Below are positions 1 to 7,046 of a stretch of DNA of 11,323 nt, piece by piece. The first letter of the stretch is position 1; each line of letters opens with the position of its first letter. Location: the NCBI GenBank assembly GCA_029881615.1, contig JAOUMF010000024.1, positions 1 to 11,323 of the forward strand, written 5' to 3'. The translations under genes were made by a program, and so were the position numbers. The stretch comes from Alphaproteobacteria bacterium. GTDB lineage: Bacteria; Pseudomonadota; Alphaproteobacteria; UBA8366; JADFVY01. The notes below the pieces were generated by a model. That model was not told where the DNA came from, ran no database searches, and worked only from the letters and a program-made list of their open reading frames with translations.

Positions 1-1
1 C

Positions 2-88
2 CAGGGCGAACATTGGGTGGAGGCCAGGGAAAGCGACGACGAGGCCGCCGCGCGCTGGCGCAATACGCCGCACAAGGCGACAAAATAA
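2..88 (+). CDS. 3' end of an unidentified gene (partial)
   Basis: An open frame runs from the left edge to a TAA at 86-88. It encodes 28 residues that begin QGEHWVEARESDDEAA and end in HKATK. The peptide is highly charged, with an acidic ESDDE run and a basic tail, as is common at the C-terminus of a soluble protein. The frame ends shortly before a hairpin at 100-120 and the next gene, which supports this as the real coding frame. A second frame stays open across the same bases, so the assignment is not certain. I do not recognise the family from this short tail. Confidence 0.5.
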   Translation, partial: QGEHWVEARESDDEAAARWRNTPHKATK

Positions 89-99
89 CTGCCGTGCCG

Positions 100-125
100 A
101 CCTCCCCGGGGGCGGGAGGTTTCAA
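100..125 (+). terminator. Weak terminator-like hairpin
   Basis: A perfect 7-bp inverted repeat, ACCTCCC (100-106) and GGGAGGT (114-120), encloses a 7-nt loop. It is followed only by TTCAATT, so the U-tract is poor. It lies 11 bases after the stop of the partial upstream gene and before the next start, where a terminator would be expected. It could equally affect the leader of the gene at 140. Confidence 0.35.
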
Positions 126-139
126 TTGAGGGTTCGACG

Positions 140-1024
140 GTGGGAATGTCCAGTAATCCGGAACGAGTCGCGCTCGTGCGCATGGCCTATACGGCCATTA
201 TTTGGGCCATATTCGTTCTGGTCGCCCATGAGGCGATTCACCGTTTTCTGCCTGTAACCGGCCCGGTTCCGGGGGATGGTTTGATCATGCTGGGCGCGCA
301 GTCGCTGGCGGTAACGCTGGCCACGTACGTATTTCTGGCGATGCGGCAGCCGACCCACTCCATTACCTTGCGAACCGCTTTGGCGACGGCGATCTGGGTT
401 TGCCTGATCGTTCTGGGGCATTACCTCTCGCATCTCGACGTTGCGGCGATCCGCGACACGCTGGCGGCCCTGCGCGAGGGGATGGGCATGGGGGCCCTGC
501 TGGTCAGTGCGCTTATGCTAGCGGTACTGTTGGGCCTGCCCTTCGTGCCCAGTGTCGAGATGGGGCTGTTGATGATGACTGTATTCGGCCGCGAGGGTGC
601 CGTCGCGGCCTGGCTGGCAACCATCGCCGGGCTTTCGCTGGCCCATGCGGCGGGCCGCTATATGCCGCCCGACCGGATGATTCGCTGGCTGGAGCGTAAT
701 GGTCTGCTGGCGGTGGACCGCGCCCCCGGCAGATCGCCGATGGTCGATCTGCTGGACCGACTGCATCTGTCGGAAAGAAGAGGCCGCCGCGTTGCCGCCT
801 TTCTATTGCGTCGCCGCTATCTGCTTTTCGCGGTGCTGATCAACATGCCGGGGAACTCGGTGCTGGGCGGTGGCGGTGGCATTGCATTGATCAGCGGCTT
901 CGCGCGGCTCTATCGCTGGCCGCTGTTCCTGCTCACCGCTGCGCTGGCGTCGCTGCCGATTCCAGTGGCGGTGTTCTTCGGCCTGGTCCGCGTCGACGAA
1001 TGGCTGGCCGCGCTGGGCGGGTGA
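140..1024 (+). CDS. Multi-pass inner-membrane protein, possibly VTT/DedA-like
   Basis: This encodes 294 residues with about six to seven hydrophobic segments, near 16-34, 50-68, 78-95, 116-133, 153-172, 226-250 and 262-285. A basic loop (about 173-226) separates the two C-terminal groups. Two proline/glycine-rich stretches look like re-entrant loops: LPFVPSVEMG at 133-142, and NMPGNSVLGGGGG at 235-247. Paired re-entrant loops of this kind are typical of the VTT/DedA/TVP38 lipid-scramblase superfamily. I infer a distant relationship from pattern only, not from a clear signature, so substrate and function are unknown. The start is GTG at 140, placed 7 nt after GAGGG (128-132). ATG at 146 is a workable alternative. 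The gene converges on thiQ with only 4 bp between the stops and has no obvious operon partner. Confidence 0.7.
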   Translation: MGMSSNPERVALVRMAYTAIIWAIFVLVAHEAIHRFLPVTGPVPGDGLIMLGAQSLAVTLATYVFLAMRQPTHSITLRTALATAIWVCLIVLGHYLSHLDVAAIRDTLAALREGMGMGALLVSALMLAVLLGLPFVPSVEMGLLMMTVFGREGAVAAWLATIAGLSLAHAAGRYMPPDRMIRWLERNGLLAVDRAPGRSPMVDLLDRLHLSERRGRRVAAFLLRRRYLLFAVLINMPGNSVLGGGGGIALISGFARLYRWPLFLLTAALASLPIPVAVFFGLVRVDEWLAALGG

Positions 1025-1028
1025 ATAT

Positions 1029-1739
1029 TTATCCGATCAGATATCCGGCAAGTTCGGGTATGTTCGCCGTGGTAAAGAGTGCTTCCGTTTCATCCATGGC
1101 CAGAACCCGGCCCCGGTTGACGAAGGCCGTGCGGGTGGCTGCATGGCGCGCGTCTTCGGGTTGATGGGTAACGATCAGCACCGTCATCGCCCTTTCCCGG
1201 TGAATCTCGGCTACCAGATCCAGCATCTCCCGGCGCAATGCCGGGCCGAGGGCCGCGAAGGGCTCGTCGAGCAACAATACCGGCTTGTCGCGCACCAGCG
1301 CCCGCGCGAGGGCGACCCGCTGGCGTTCACCTCCCGATAATTGCCCGGGCAGGCGACGTTCAAAACCCGTCAGGCCGACCCGGTTCAAGGCCGAGGCAAT
1401 TCGCTCGTGGTCAGCCGCGGTAAGCTTCAGGGCTGGTGAAATACCCAGCCCCACATTGGTTTTCACGTCCAGATGAGCAAACAGATTATGGTCCTGGAAC
1501 AGCATGGTGACCGGGCGCATGCCGGGCGGCAGCGCTGTCACGTCCAGCCCGTCGAGTTCGATATGCCCGCCAGCCGGGGTTTCGAAACCCGCGATCAGAT
1601 TCAGCAGGGTGGTCTTGCCCGAACCGCTCGGTCCGATGATGGCCAGGAAATCCCCCGGCGCCACCGCAAGGTCGAACCGCATGGCCATGTCTTCGTAATC
1701 GAAGCTGACGTCGGACAGTTTTATCGCGGGGTTGGTCAT
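1029..1739 (-). CDS. thiQ: Thiamine/TPP ABC transporter ATP-binding protein ThiQ
   Basis: ATPase subunit of the ThiBPQ importer, expected on the cytoplasmic face bound to ThiP, where it powers thiamine/TPP uptake. The 236 residues show a complete ABC set: Walker A GPSGSGKT (36-43), Q-loop Q82, signature LSGGERQ (134-140), Walker B VLLLDEP (154-160) and H-loop H192. The D-loop reads AALGP rather than the usual SALDP; I recall this variant from other alphaproteobacterial ThiQ proteins. The frame stays open further upstream, but that part overlaps thiP and reads as low-complexity shadow sequence. The ATG at 1739 overlaps the thiP stop as ATGA, the classic translational coupling arrangement. Length matches the ThiQ family (about 230). 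It is the last gene of thiBPQ, and no terminator is visible after it. Confidence 0.95.
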   Translation of the reverse strand: MTNPAIKLSDVSFDYEDMAMRFDLAVAPGDFLAIIGPSGSGKTTLLNLIAGFETPAGGHIELDGLDVTALPPGMRPVTMLFQDHNLFAHLDVKTNVGLGISPALKLTAADHERIASALNRVGLTGFERRLPGQLSGGERQRVALARALVRDKPVLLLDEPFAALGPALRREMLDLVAEIHRERAMTVLIVTHQPEDARHAATRTAFVNRGRVLAMDETEALFTTANIPELAGYLIG

Positions 1740-3361
1740 CGGCCATTGTCCGTTTTTGCGGTTGCGCGTTCGGCCCCGATAATCAGGATCAGGCAGAATA
1801 TGGCAAGCATGAAGGCCAATCCCGCGGCATCCGCCGTTCGATAGCTGCCCATGCGCTGCAGGATCAGCAGCGGCAGGGTGGTCAAATCCTCCGACCCGAA
1901 CAGGGCCACCGCCCCCAGATCGCCCAGGGACAGCGCCATGGCGAAGGCGAAGGCCAGGCCGAAAGCCGGCCGCAAAACGGGCCAGTCCGCCAGCCGCCAC
2001 CGGTTCCAGCCGGATATTCCCAGGCTGTCGCACAGCCGGTCATGGTCGGCCGCCGCGCTGGCATGGGCGGGCCCCAGAATTCGAAGCGTGTAGGGCAGCG
2101 CCATCAACCCGTTGATTGTTACCACCACGGCCGGGGCCAGCGCGAAGCCCTCGCCCAGCCCGTGCAGCAGCACGAACCAGCCGGCCCCCAGGAATATCGG
2201 CGGCATGACCAGGATCAGGCTTCCGCCCGAACCGCAAGCCATGATAAAGCCGGCCTTCCACCAGGATGTGCCGGGCATACGCTTCGCCGCGTGAGCCGCG
2301 ATCAGCAGTGACCAAGCCAGGGTGATGCACAAGACCGCCGCCGTTGCGCCGATGGCCAGACTGGTCAGAATAGCCTGCCAGACGATGGCCTCGCCCAACA
2401 GCTTGCCCATGGGCGCGGCGGTGGCCGAAACCGTCAGCGCGATCAGCGGCAGGACAATGAACAGCGCCGCCAAGGCGATAACCATGCCGTCGCCGACCCG
2501 GCCCGCAAGTTTGGCGCAATCGGGCCGGAGAATCGGGCGGTTCAGGCTGGGCGTGGTCACCGCCGGCATGGTCAGGCGCATGCCCAACGCGATCAGCACG
2601 GCGGTCATCCCCAACTGGACAAGAGCGAGAATTACCGCCCGTCCGGGGTCGAAATCGAATCTCAGCGCCTGATAGATCGCAACTTCGATGGTGGTCGCGG
2701 CCGGGCCGCCGCCCAATGTCAGCACAACGGTAAAGCTGGCAATGCACAGCATGAAGACCAGCCCGGCAATGCCCGGTAAGCCGGCGCGCAGCGCGGGCCA
2801 TTCAATGAAGCGGAAGATCGCGCCGGCCCCCATGCCAAGCTGGCTGGCCAGGCGCCAGTTCTCGCCCGGTATGCGTTCGAGATGCATGATCATCAGGCGC
2901 GCAGCCAGCGGCAGATTGAAAAACACATGGGCCAGCAGGATGCCGGTCAAGCCATAGATATTGGGCATGCTTCCGTCGTCAACCAGTAGCGCCAACCCTT
3001 TTGCGGCCCAGCCATGGCGGCCCCAGACATCGACGATGCCAAGCACCACGACGAGGGCAGGCAGGGCCAGCGGCAGGGCGAACAGCCGCAGCAGCGGCCC
3101 ACGCCCCGGGAAAACCCGCCGACGGGCGATGGCCCGCGCAACCGGAATGGCCAGACCGACCGATAGAACTGTCGATAGCACGGCCTGCCACAACGTAAAG
3201 CGGACGACGCGCCACAGGTAATCGTCCCATGATCCGCCGCCCGGTGTCGCTACCGCCGTCAGGGTCAGCGCGACAAGCGCGCCGGCCATGACGGTCGCCA
3301 GACCCGCCAGCCCGATGGAGCCGGCGAGGATAGCGGGCAGATTACGGCTTCGCGTCGCCAA
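1736..3361 (-). CDS. thiP: Thiamine/TPP ABC transporter permease ThiP
   Basis: Inner-membrane permease of the thiamine/TPP importer. At 541 residues it is close to the usual ThiP length (about 536). It is a tandem duplication of two binding-protein-dependent transport permease domains with about 12 membrane segments. EAA-type coupling loops, which dock the ATPase, lie near 170-200 (ASQLGMGAG...EWPALRAGLPG) and 443-475 (CDSLGISG...DWPVLRPAFG). The start is a TTG at 3361 directly abutting the thiB TGA and in the same frame. No ATG exists before codon 25, which lies inside the first membrane segment, so the TTG is needed to keep that segment intact. The Shine-Dalgarno is weak (GAG 7 nt upstream), suggesting that translation depends on ribosomes terminating on thiB. 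The 3' end overlaps thiQ by 4 bp. Confidence 0.93.
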   Translation of the reverse strand: MATRSRNLPAILAGSIGLAGLATVMAGALVALTLTAVATPGGGSWDDYLWRVVRFTLWQAVLSTVLSVGLAIPVARAIARRRVFPGRGPLLRLFALPLALPALVVVLGIVDVWGRHGWAAKGLALLVDDGSMPNIYGLTGILLAHVFFNLPLAARLMIMHLERIPGENWRLASQLGMGAGAIFRFIEWPALRAGLPGIAGLVFMLCIASFTVVLTLGGGPAATTIEVAIYQALRFDFDPGRAVILALVQLGMTAVLIALGMRLTMPAVTTPSLNRPILRPDCAKLAGRVGDGMVIALAALFIVLPLIALTVSATAAPMGKLLGEAIVWQAILTSLAIGATAAVLCITLAWSLLIAAHAAKRMPGTSWWKAGFIMACGSGGSLILVMPPIFLGAGWFVLLHGLGEGFALAPAVVVTINGLMALPYTLRILGPAHASAAADHDRLCDSLGISGWNRWRLADWPVLRPAFGLAFAFAMALSLGDLGAVALFGSEDLTTLPLLILQRMGSYRTADAAGLAFMLAIFCLILIIGAERATAKTDNGR

Positions 3362-4357
3362 TCACTTGCTCATGGCTTCCTGCCATTCATCGACCCAGGC
3401 GCGGCGGTTTTTGGCCACCATAGCGGGCGAATAAAGCAGGGTCTTGGAGGGCTTTACCAGTTTGCCGAATTCGGCGGGCAGGGGCGCCGAAAGCGCGCCG
3501 GCCGGGAACATCCAGTTGTTGGTCGGGATGTGATCCTGGAAGCCGGGGCCGGTCATGAAGGCCAGGAATTTCCTGGCCAGTGCCGGATTCGGTGAGGCCT
3601 TAAGCATGGCCGCTACTTCGACCTGCAGATAGTGCCCCTCGTCGAAGGATGCGGCGGCGTATTTTTCCGACTTCTCGGCGATCCGGTGATAGGCCGGCGA
3701 TGTGGTGTAGCTAAGCACCATTTCCGCTTCGCCCTTGGTGAACAGGCCGTAGGCTTCGCTCCAGCCCGGGGTGACGGTCAGAATGCGCGGGCGCAATTTG
3801 GCCCAGGCCTCGCCCGCCTTGTCGCCATAAACCGACTTCATCCACAACAGGAAACCCAGTCCAGGCGTTGAAGTGCGCGGATCCTGCAGGACGATCTTCT
3901 GGCTGGAATCGCCTTCGACCAATTCCTTCAGGCTGGTCGGTGGATTGGCCACTTTATCACGATCGTAGATCACCGCGAAATGGGCATAATCATAAGGCAC
4001 GAAGACATCGTCATTCCAGTTGATCGGGAGCGTCAGTTTCGACGTGTCCGTGCCGTGGCCGGCGAACAGCCCCGTGGTTCGGGCTTCGTTGGTCAGGTTT
4101 GTGTCGAGGCCAAGAACGATGTCGGCCTTGGCGGACGCGCCTTCCAGCTTCAGGCGGTTAAGGATGGCGACGCCATCCTGGATGCCGACCCAGTTCAGCG
4201 TACAGCCGCATTCGGCCTCGAACGCGGTCTTGATCGCGGGGCCGGGGCCCCATTCGGTGATGAAGCTTTCATAGGTATATATGTTCAACGTCTCGGCGGC
4301 TTTTGCCGTTCCGGCGAGGGCCAGAAACATTGAAACAGTGGCAACCAGATTACGCAT
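3362..4357 (-). CDS. thiB: Thiamine/TPP periplasmic binding protein ThiB
   Basis: Substrate-binding component of ThiBPQ, expected in the periplasm, where it captures thiamine and its phosphates. The 331 residues start with a signal peptide: a short basic start, a hydrophobic core, and AKA at 18-20 for signal peptidase I. The mature N-terminus, LNIYTYESF with WGPGP following, is characteristic of ThiB. Other family features are [15 protein letters not shown] (159-173), GWSEAYGLF (198-206), [10 protein letters not shown] (215-224) and NNWMFP (280-285). The cysteine pair C50/C52 also matches my memory of E. coli ThiB. The ATG at 4357 has a strong Shine-Dalgarno, AAGGAG, 6-7 nt upstream. This is the first gene of the operon, directly under the TPP riboswitch. 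Confidence 0.95.
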   Translation of the reverse strand: MRNLVATVSMFLALAGTAKAAETLNIYTYESFITEWGPGPAIKTAFEAECGCTLNWVGIQDGVAILNRLKLEGASAKADIVLGLDTNLTNEARTTGLFAGHGTDTSKLTLPINWNDDVFVPYDYAHFAVIYDRDKVANPPTSLKELVEGDSSQKIVLQDPRTSTPGLGFLLWMKSVYGDKAGEAWAKLRPRILTVTPGWSEAYGLFTKGEAEMVLSYTTSPAYHRIAEKSEKYAAASFDEGHYLQVEVAAMLKASPNPALARKFLAFMTGPGFQDHIPTNNWMFPAGALSAPLPAEFGKLVKPSKTLLYSPAMVAKNRRAWVDEWQEAMSK

Positions 4358-4358
4358 C

Positions 4359-4398
4359 GGTATCTCCTTCTGTTGTGATCGAAACGGATGAAGGGACC
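4359..4398 (-). promoter_or_regulatory. Putative riboswitch expression platform sequestering the thiB Shine-Dalgarno
   Basis: Read on the - strand, CCTTC (4394-4390) can pair with GAAGG (4370-4366), which contains the thiB ribosome-binding site. GGT (4398-4396) can additionally pair with ACC (4361-4359). The loop is 19 nt. The same segment, TCCCTT (4396-4391), can instead pair with GAGGGA (4427-4422), which is part of the conserved 3' end of the aptamer. This gives a plausible switch: TPP binding locks the aptamer, frees the anti-SD segment and blocks thiB translation. The pairings are read by eye and the mechanism is inference. Confidence 0.55.
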
Positions 4399-4413
4399 GA
4401 CTTTGTCTTACGG

Positions 4414-4516
4414 ACTCCTACTCCCTCCGCCGGCATTACCCGGATCAGGTTCATCGGGTTGGCAAGCAGCGCATCACGCGCCTTGCCTCTCAGCCGTTTC
4501 CGGCACCCCGTAGAGT
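4414..4516 (-). ncRNA. TPP riboswitch (THI element)
   Basis: On the - strand the conserved TPP aptamer blocks appear in order: GGGGTGCC after the 5' P1 arm, GGCTGAGAGG (the GCUGAGA pyrimidine-sensing helix), ACCCGATGAACCTGATC, then CGGGTAATGCCGGCGGAGGGA. P1 is formed by ACTCTAC (4516-4510) and GTAGGAGT (4421-4414), with one bulged base. It ends 56 nt before thiB. The domain senses thiamine pyrophosphate, and in Gram-negative bacteria it usually represses translation of the downstream gene, here the thiamine importer. This identification is close to certain. Confidence 0.97.
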
Positions 4517-4523
4517 GGGAGGG

Positions 4524-4552
4524 ACCATAAATGATCGGGCGGGTCGGGACAA
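4524..4552 (-). promoter_or_regulatory. Candidate sigma70-type promoter of thiBPQ
   Basis: On the - strand, TTGTCC (4552-4547) and TATGGT (4529-4524) are separated by exactly 17 bp. Transcription would begin about 7-8 nt later, at the A at 4516, which is the first base of the riboswitch P1 stem. The match of predicted start site and aptamer edge supports the call. The -10 hexamer is only moderately good. Confidence 0.55.
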
Positions 4553-4599
4553 AGGGAAATTATCGGCGGAGCCTAAAGTTCGCCCGCGCCGTCCGTTTG

Positions 4600-5100
4600 T
4601 TAGGTGTTGGCGTCGGCTTCATCGGATACCAGGAACACTCCGGAGTTCGCGCCGGTATCTCCAAATTGCCAGGAAACGTTCTCGTACCTTGCATAGTAGC
4701 GACGAGCGCCGAGTCGAGCCCGCATTGTATTTGCCCATTCAATGAAATCACCCCGAAGGGTGGGGGTTCGCTCAACGTCATCGGGGAAGAATGTAAGCTC
4801 CACGAAAGGCGCGCCGTCCTCTTCGGAAAAGACGAAAACCTGCAGAAACTTTATCAAGCCACTGCCCTCCCTGAGGATCAGGTGAACGGACCCAATATCC
4901 CGCGCAGTCTCCAGAAGCGCGTTTGGAAGCGTGGCGACTGTCCGCCCCTCCCCATCCGTGGCCGAGGCATTCCCGTAAGACCCAATAAGATTGGCCATCA
5001 GGTCCTCAACACCCTCCCAGGTGGGGGCTTCGAAGTTAATGTCACGACAGGAGCCGTCCGCATTGATGAGTGACGCCGCGATGTCATGGAGTTCTTTCAT
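4600..5100 (-). CDS. Hypothetical protein, 166 residues, unrecognised
   Basis: The protein starts MKELHDIAASLINADG and ends DEADANT. It is acidic and soluble, with no signal peptide or membrane segment. It has a mixed alpha/beta appearance, with beta-like stretches such as SVHLILREG, LQVFVFSEED and PFVELTFFPDDVE, a helix DFIEWANTMRARLGA, and a C-terminal aromatic patch YYARYENVSWQFGDTG. That composition recalls small immunity-type proteins, but I cannot assign a family. The ATG at 5100 is preceded by AGGAA 6 nt upstream. The realistic amino-acid composition and the ribosome site favour this strand over a 180-codon overlapping frame on the other strand. Base composition is lower than the neighbours: four 60-base lines counted by hand give 52-57% GC, against about 57-67% nearby. 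It is therefore possibly acquired. Its 3' end points straight at the thiB promoter, with no convincing terminator. Confidence 0.7.
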   Translation of the reverse strand: MKELHDIAASLINADGSCRDINFEAPTWEGVEDLMANLIGSYGNASATDGEGRTVATLPNALLETARDIGSVHLILREGSGLIKFLQVFVFSEEDGAPFVELTFFPDDVERTPTLRGDFIEWANTMRARLGARRYYARYENVSWQFGDTGANSGVFLVSDEADANT

Positions 5101-5269
5101 CGCTTGTTCCTGGCCTGCATACCCGCCAACCTTTTTTGGTTGTGAATTTTGGAAACGATGCCTATTGGACTATTAATCGTGCGCGCCGTCACCATTAAAG
5201 AATGGGTGGATTGCACCGGGCCGCGCTAAAAGAACCAACGTTGCTGGACTGATCGCCGCTACTGTGCTT

Positions 5270-5283
5270 TACGGTCCCTCCCA
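5270..5283 (+). promoter_or_regulatory. thiN start-proximal element shared with the thiB promoter
   Basis: TACGGTCCCTCCCA at 5270-5283 matches TATGGTCCCTCCCA on the - strand at 4529-4516 (thiB promoter) in 13 of 14 positions. If TACGGT acts as a -10 element, transcription would start at or next to the A of the thiN ATG, giving a leaderless mRNA. This agrees with the absence of a Shine-Dalgarno before thiN. No convincing -35 is seen at the right spacing (GACTGA at 5247-5252), so the element could instead be a regulator site. Confidence 0.4.
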
Positions 5284-5909
5284 TGACCCGCTTCAGCATT
5301 CTTCTCGACGGCACGCTTAGGCCCACCGACAGGCTCCGGGCCCAAATTGCGGGCAGCCGTGTTCTCGCCGCCGATGGCGGCATGCGGCATGCGCGCGCGC
5401 TTGGCCTCGATGTCGAGCTATGGGTCGGCGATTTCGACTCCACGGACGGCGAACTCGCCGCGCACCATCCCAATGTCGAACGCCAGACCCATCCCGCGGC
5501 GAAGGATAAAACCGATGGCGAAATCGCCATTGACGAGGCCCTGAAGCGCGGGGCCCGCGAACTGCTGTTTGTCGGCGGTCTGGGTGGGCAGAGCGATCAT
5601 GCGCTGGGCAATATCATGCTGGGTTTGGGGCTGGCGCGCGACGGCATCAATGTTGTTCTTTCCAGCGGCGGTGAAGAGGCTCACCCTCTGCTGCCCGGCA
5701 AGCGCGCGCTGGATATTCCGCCGACGAGCCGGTTAAGCGTCATCGCCCTTTCCGATCTGGTCGGACTATCCCTGGTGGGTGTGGAATGGCCGCTGGAAGA
5801 CAGGGCGGTCAGACAGGGCAGCAGCCTGACCCTGTCGAACGTTGTGGTGGGGTCGTTGGAAATCGGGCTTGAGCAAGGCTTCGGGGTGGTCATTACCTAT
5901 CCTTCCTGA
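5283..5909 (+). CDS. thiN: Thiamine pyrophosphokinase (thiamine diphosphokinase)
   Basis: Transfers pyrophosphate from ATP to thiamine, giving the cofactor TPP in one cytoplasmic step. The 208 residues carry the family motifs in order: AADGG (29-33), VGDFDS (48-53), KDKTDGE (74-80), GGLGGQSDH (98-106) and a C-terminal GSSLTLSN (179-186), which in the family contributes to thiamine binding. The acidic residues of GDFDS and DKTD are the expected metal/ATP ligands, and all are present. Length is typical. The start is ATG at 5283; no Shine-Dalgarno is visible, and the upstream bases CCTCCC are the opposite of one. It lies beside, and divergent from, the thiBPQ importer, so imported thiamine would be converted here to TPP, the ligand of the thiB riboswitch. 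It converges on the next gene with a 9-bp gap. Confidence 0.95.
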   Translation: MTRFSILLDGTLRPTDRLRAQIAGSRVLAADGGMRHARALGLDVELWVGDFDSTDGELAAHHPNVERQTHPAAKDKTDGEIAIDEALKRGARELLFVGGLGGQSDHALGNIMLGLGLARDGINVVLSSGGEEAHPLLPGKRALDIPPTSRLSVIALSDLVGLSLVGVEWPLEDRAVRQGSSLTLSNVVVGSLEIGLEQGFGVVITYPS

Positions 5910-5918
5910 CCTTAAAAT

Positions 5919-6953
5919 TTATCCAGGCTCATCGCCGTCCAGCCAGTCGCGGCGCCAGATCGCCCATTCGTCGGCGTCGGTGGTCCAGCCCGCATAGATG
6001 GCCGCGCCGACATTCGCATTTGGCCCGGAAGCCCCGATTCCCAACCCCATGCCAATGCCGCGCAATCCCGATTGCATGTTCTCGGCCGATGGATGAAATC
6101 CGAAATGTTCCTCTTCATAGGTCGGCACGCCCATGAACAGGGTGGTTTCCGGCCCCACAATCTCCATCAGCCGCCAGGTTTCCCAGGCGGTGATCGTTCC
6201 ATAAAGCCAGTCGAATGGCATGGCGGTATCGTACATCATGACGGCGATCTGGTCGGTACGCGCGGCTACCTCCCGGTAATAGTCCGCGCGCCACAGACCG
6301 GCCTGGCGAACCAGTAGTCGGGCCACATATTCCGCCCCCGGGACCGGGGTCAACTCGTCGGTCGCCATCGACAACAGCTTGCCGCGTGCCCGTGTTACCG
6401 GCGCGGTGGCGTCCAACAGGGATAGAAGATCGGCGTCGCCTGAATGGATCGGCTCTATGTTGTAATGGATGCCATCGAATCCGATGTCGATAATCTCAGC
6501 GGCGGTTTGCACGATATTGGCGCGTGTGGCGGCGTCTGAAATATCCAGCGGTCCGCCGCCCCGGCGTTCTACCTGGCCGATCCAGGCATGCAGCCGGACT
6601 TCCGGCGCGCGCTGTCGCATGGCGGCAATCAGCGCCGCCGCGTAGGGGTGTTTCGTTTGCGGGATCAGCCCCTCGCCGGTCAGCGGACCCACATGAAAAT
6701 AGACGTCGGTGATGCGGTGCCGCCGATAGTCCGCCGCGAGGCGATCGTAATCCTCTTCCGAATGGCTCTCGCCGACCCACTTATGCCCCGCCCAGATGGC
6801 GTTCGGACCGCCTGCCGCAGGCATGGAAGCGGGCGCGTAACGATAAAACAACCAGGATCCGGCCAGCGGCAACGTCGATATCGCGATCAGCCCGATGCCG
6901 AGAATAATCAGTATCCGGGTGGCCCTTGAAGGCAGCCTGGGTGTTATTGTCAT
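5919..6953 (-). CDS. Membrane-anchored GH18-like TIM-barrel protein
   Basis: The 344 residues have a single N-terminal hydrophobic segment (about 13-38) preceded by basic residues, so the bulk is probably tethered in the periplasm. The body alternates helices and strands like a TIM barrel: TDVYFHVGPL (82-91), VRLHAWIG (119-126), FDGIHYNIEP (159-168), GKLLSMATDE (191-200), IAVMMYD (236-242) and TTLFMGVPTYEEE (270-282). DGIHYNIE aligns with the GH18 signature DGxDxDxE and IAVMMYD with the usual GH18 MxYD strand. Two aspartates of the signature are replaced (H163, N165), while E167 is retained. A sugar hydrolase or a non-catalytic glycan-binding protein are both possible. The start chosen is ATG at 6953, with GGGGG 7 nt upstream; a TTG six codons earlier lacks such a site. 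Physiological substrate unknown. Confidence 0.7.
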   Translation of the reverse strand: MTITPRLPSRATRILIILGIGLIAISTLPLAGSWLFYRYAPASMPAAGGPNAIWAGHKWVGESHSEEDYDRLAADYRRHRITDVYFHVGPLTGEGLIPQTKHPYAAALIAAMRQRAPEVRLHAWIGQVERRGGGPLDISDAATRANIVQTAAEIIDIGFDGIHYNIEPIHSGDADLLSLLDATAPVTRARGKLLSMATDELTPVPGAEYVARLLVRQAGLWRADYYREVAARTDQIAVMMYDTAMPFDWLYGTITAWETWRLMEIVGPETTLFMGVPTYEEEHFGFHPSAENMQSGLRGIGMGLGIGASGPNANVGAAIYAGWTTDADEWAIWRRDWLDGDEPG

Positions 6954-7046
6954 TCCAATTCCCCCTTCCAATCAGCGCTTTGGCGATTTGGCGGGGAGAA
7001 TGCGCCGCGGAAATGGCGAATTCGGGCAATGACGTGGTTTCGGCGC

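Noticed and set aside
1740..2033. N-terminal extension of ThiQ by 98 codons
   Set aside because: This part overlaps thiP in another frame, is Gly/Arg/His/Pro-rich shadow sequence, and the family start is the ATG at 1739 with an ATGA coupling to thiP.
2040..2801. A 253-codon - strand frame inside thiP
   Set aside because: It is a shifted frame of thiP, rich in Arg/Gly/His, with no membrane segments; the thiP frame itself is complete.
4531..5073. A 180-codon open frame on the + strand opposite the orphan gene
   Set aside because: Its composition is cysteine/glycine/proline-rich without protein-like periodicity, and it begins within the thiB promoter. The - strand frame has a ribosome site and a realistic protein sequence.
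5127..5142. CAACC-TTTTTT-GGTTG hairpin as a terminator
   Set aside because: The stem is only 5 bp, the T run is in the loop rather than after the stem, and it lies upstream of the orphan gene start, so it is probably incidental.
6954..6971. TTG start six codons upstream for the GH18-like protein
   Set aside because: The extension covers the GGGGG ribosome site that is ideally spaced for the ATG at 6953.
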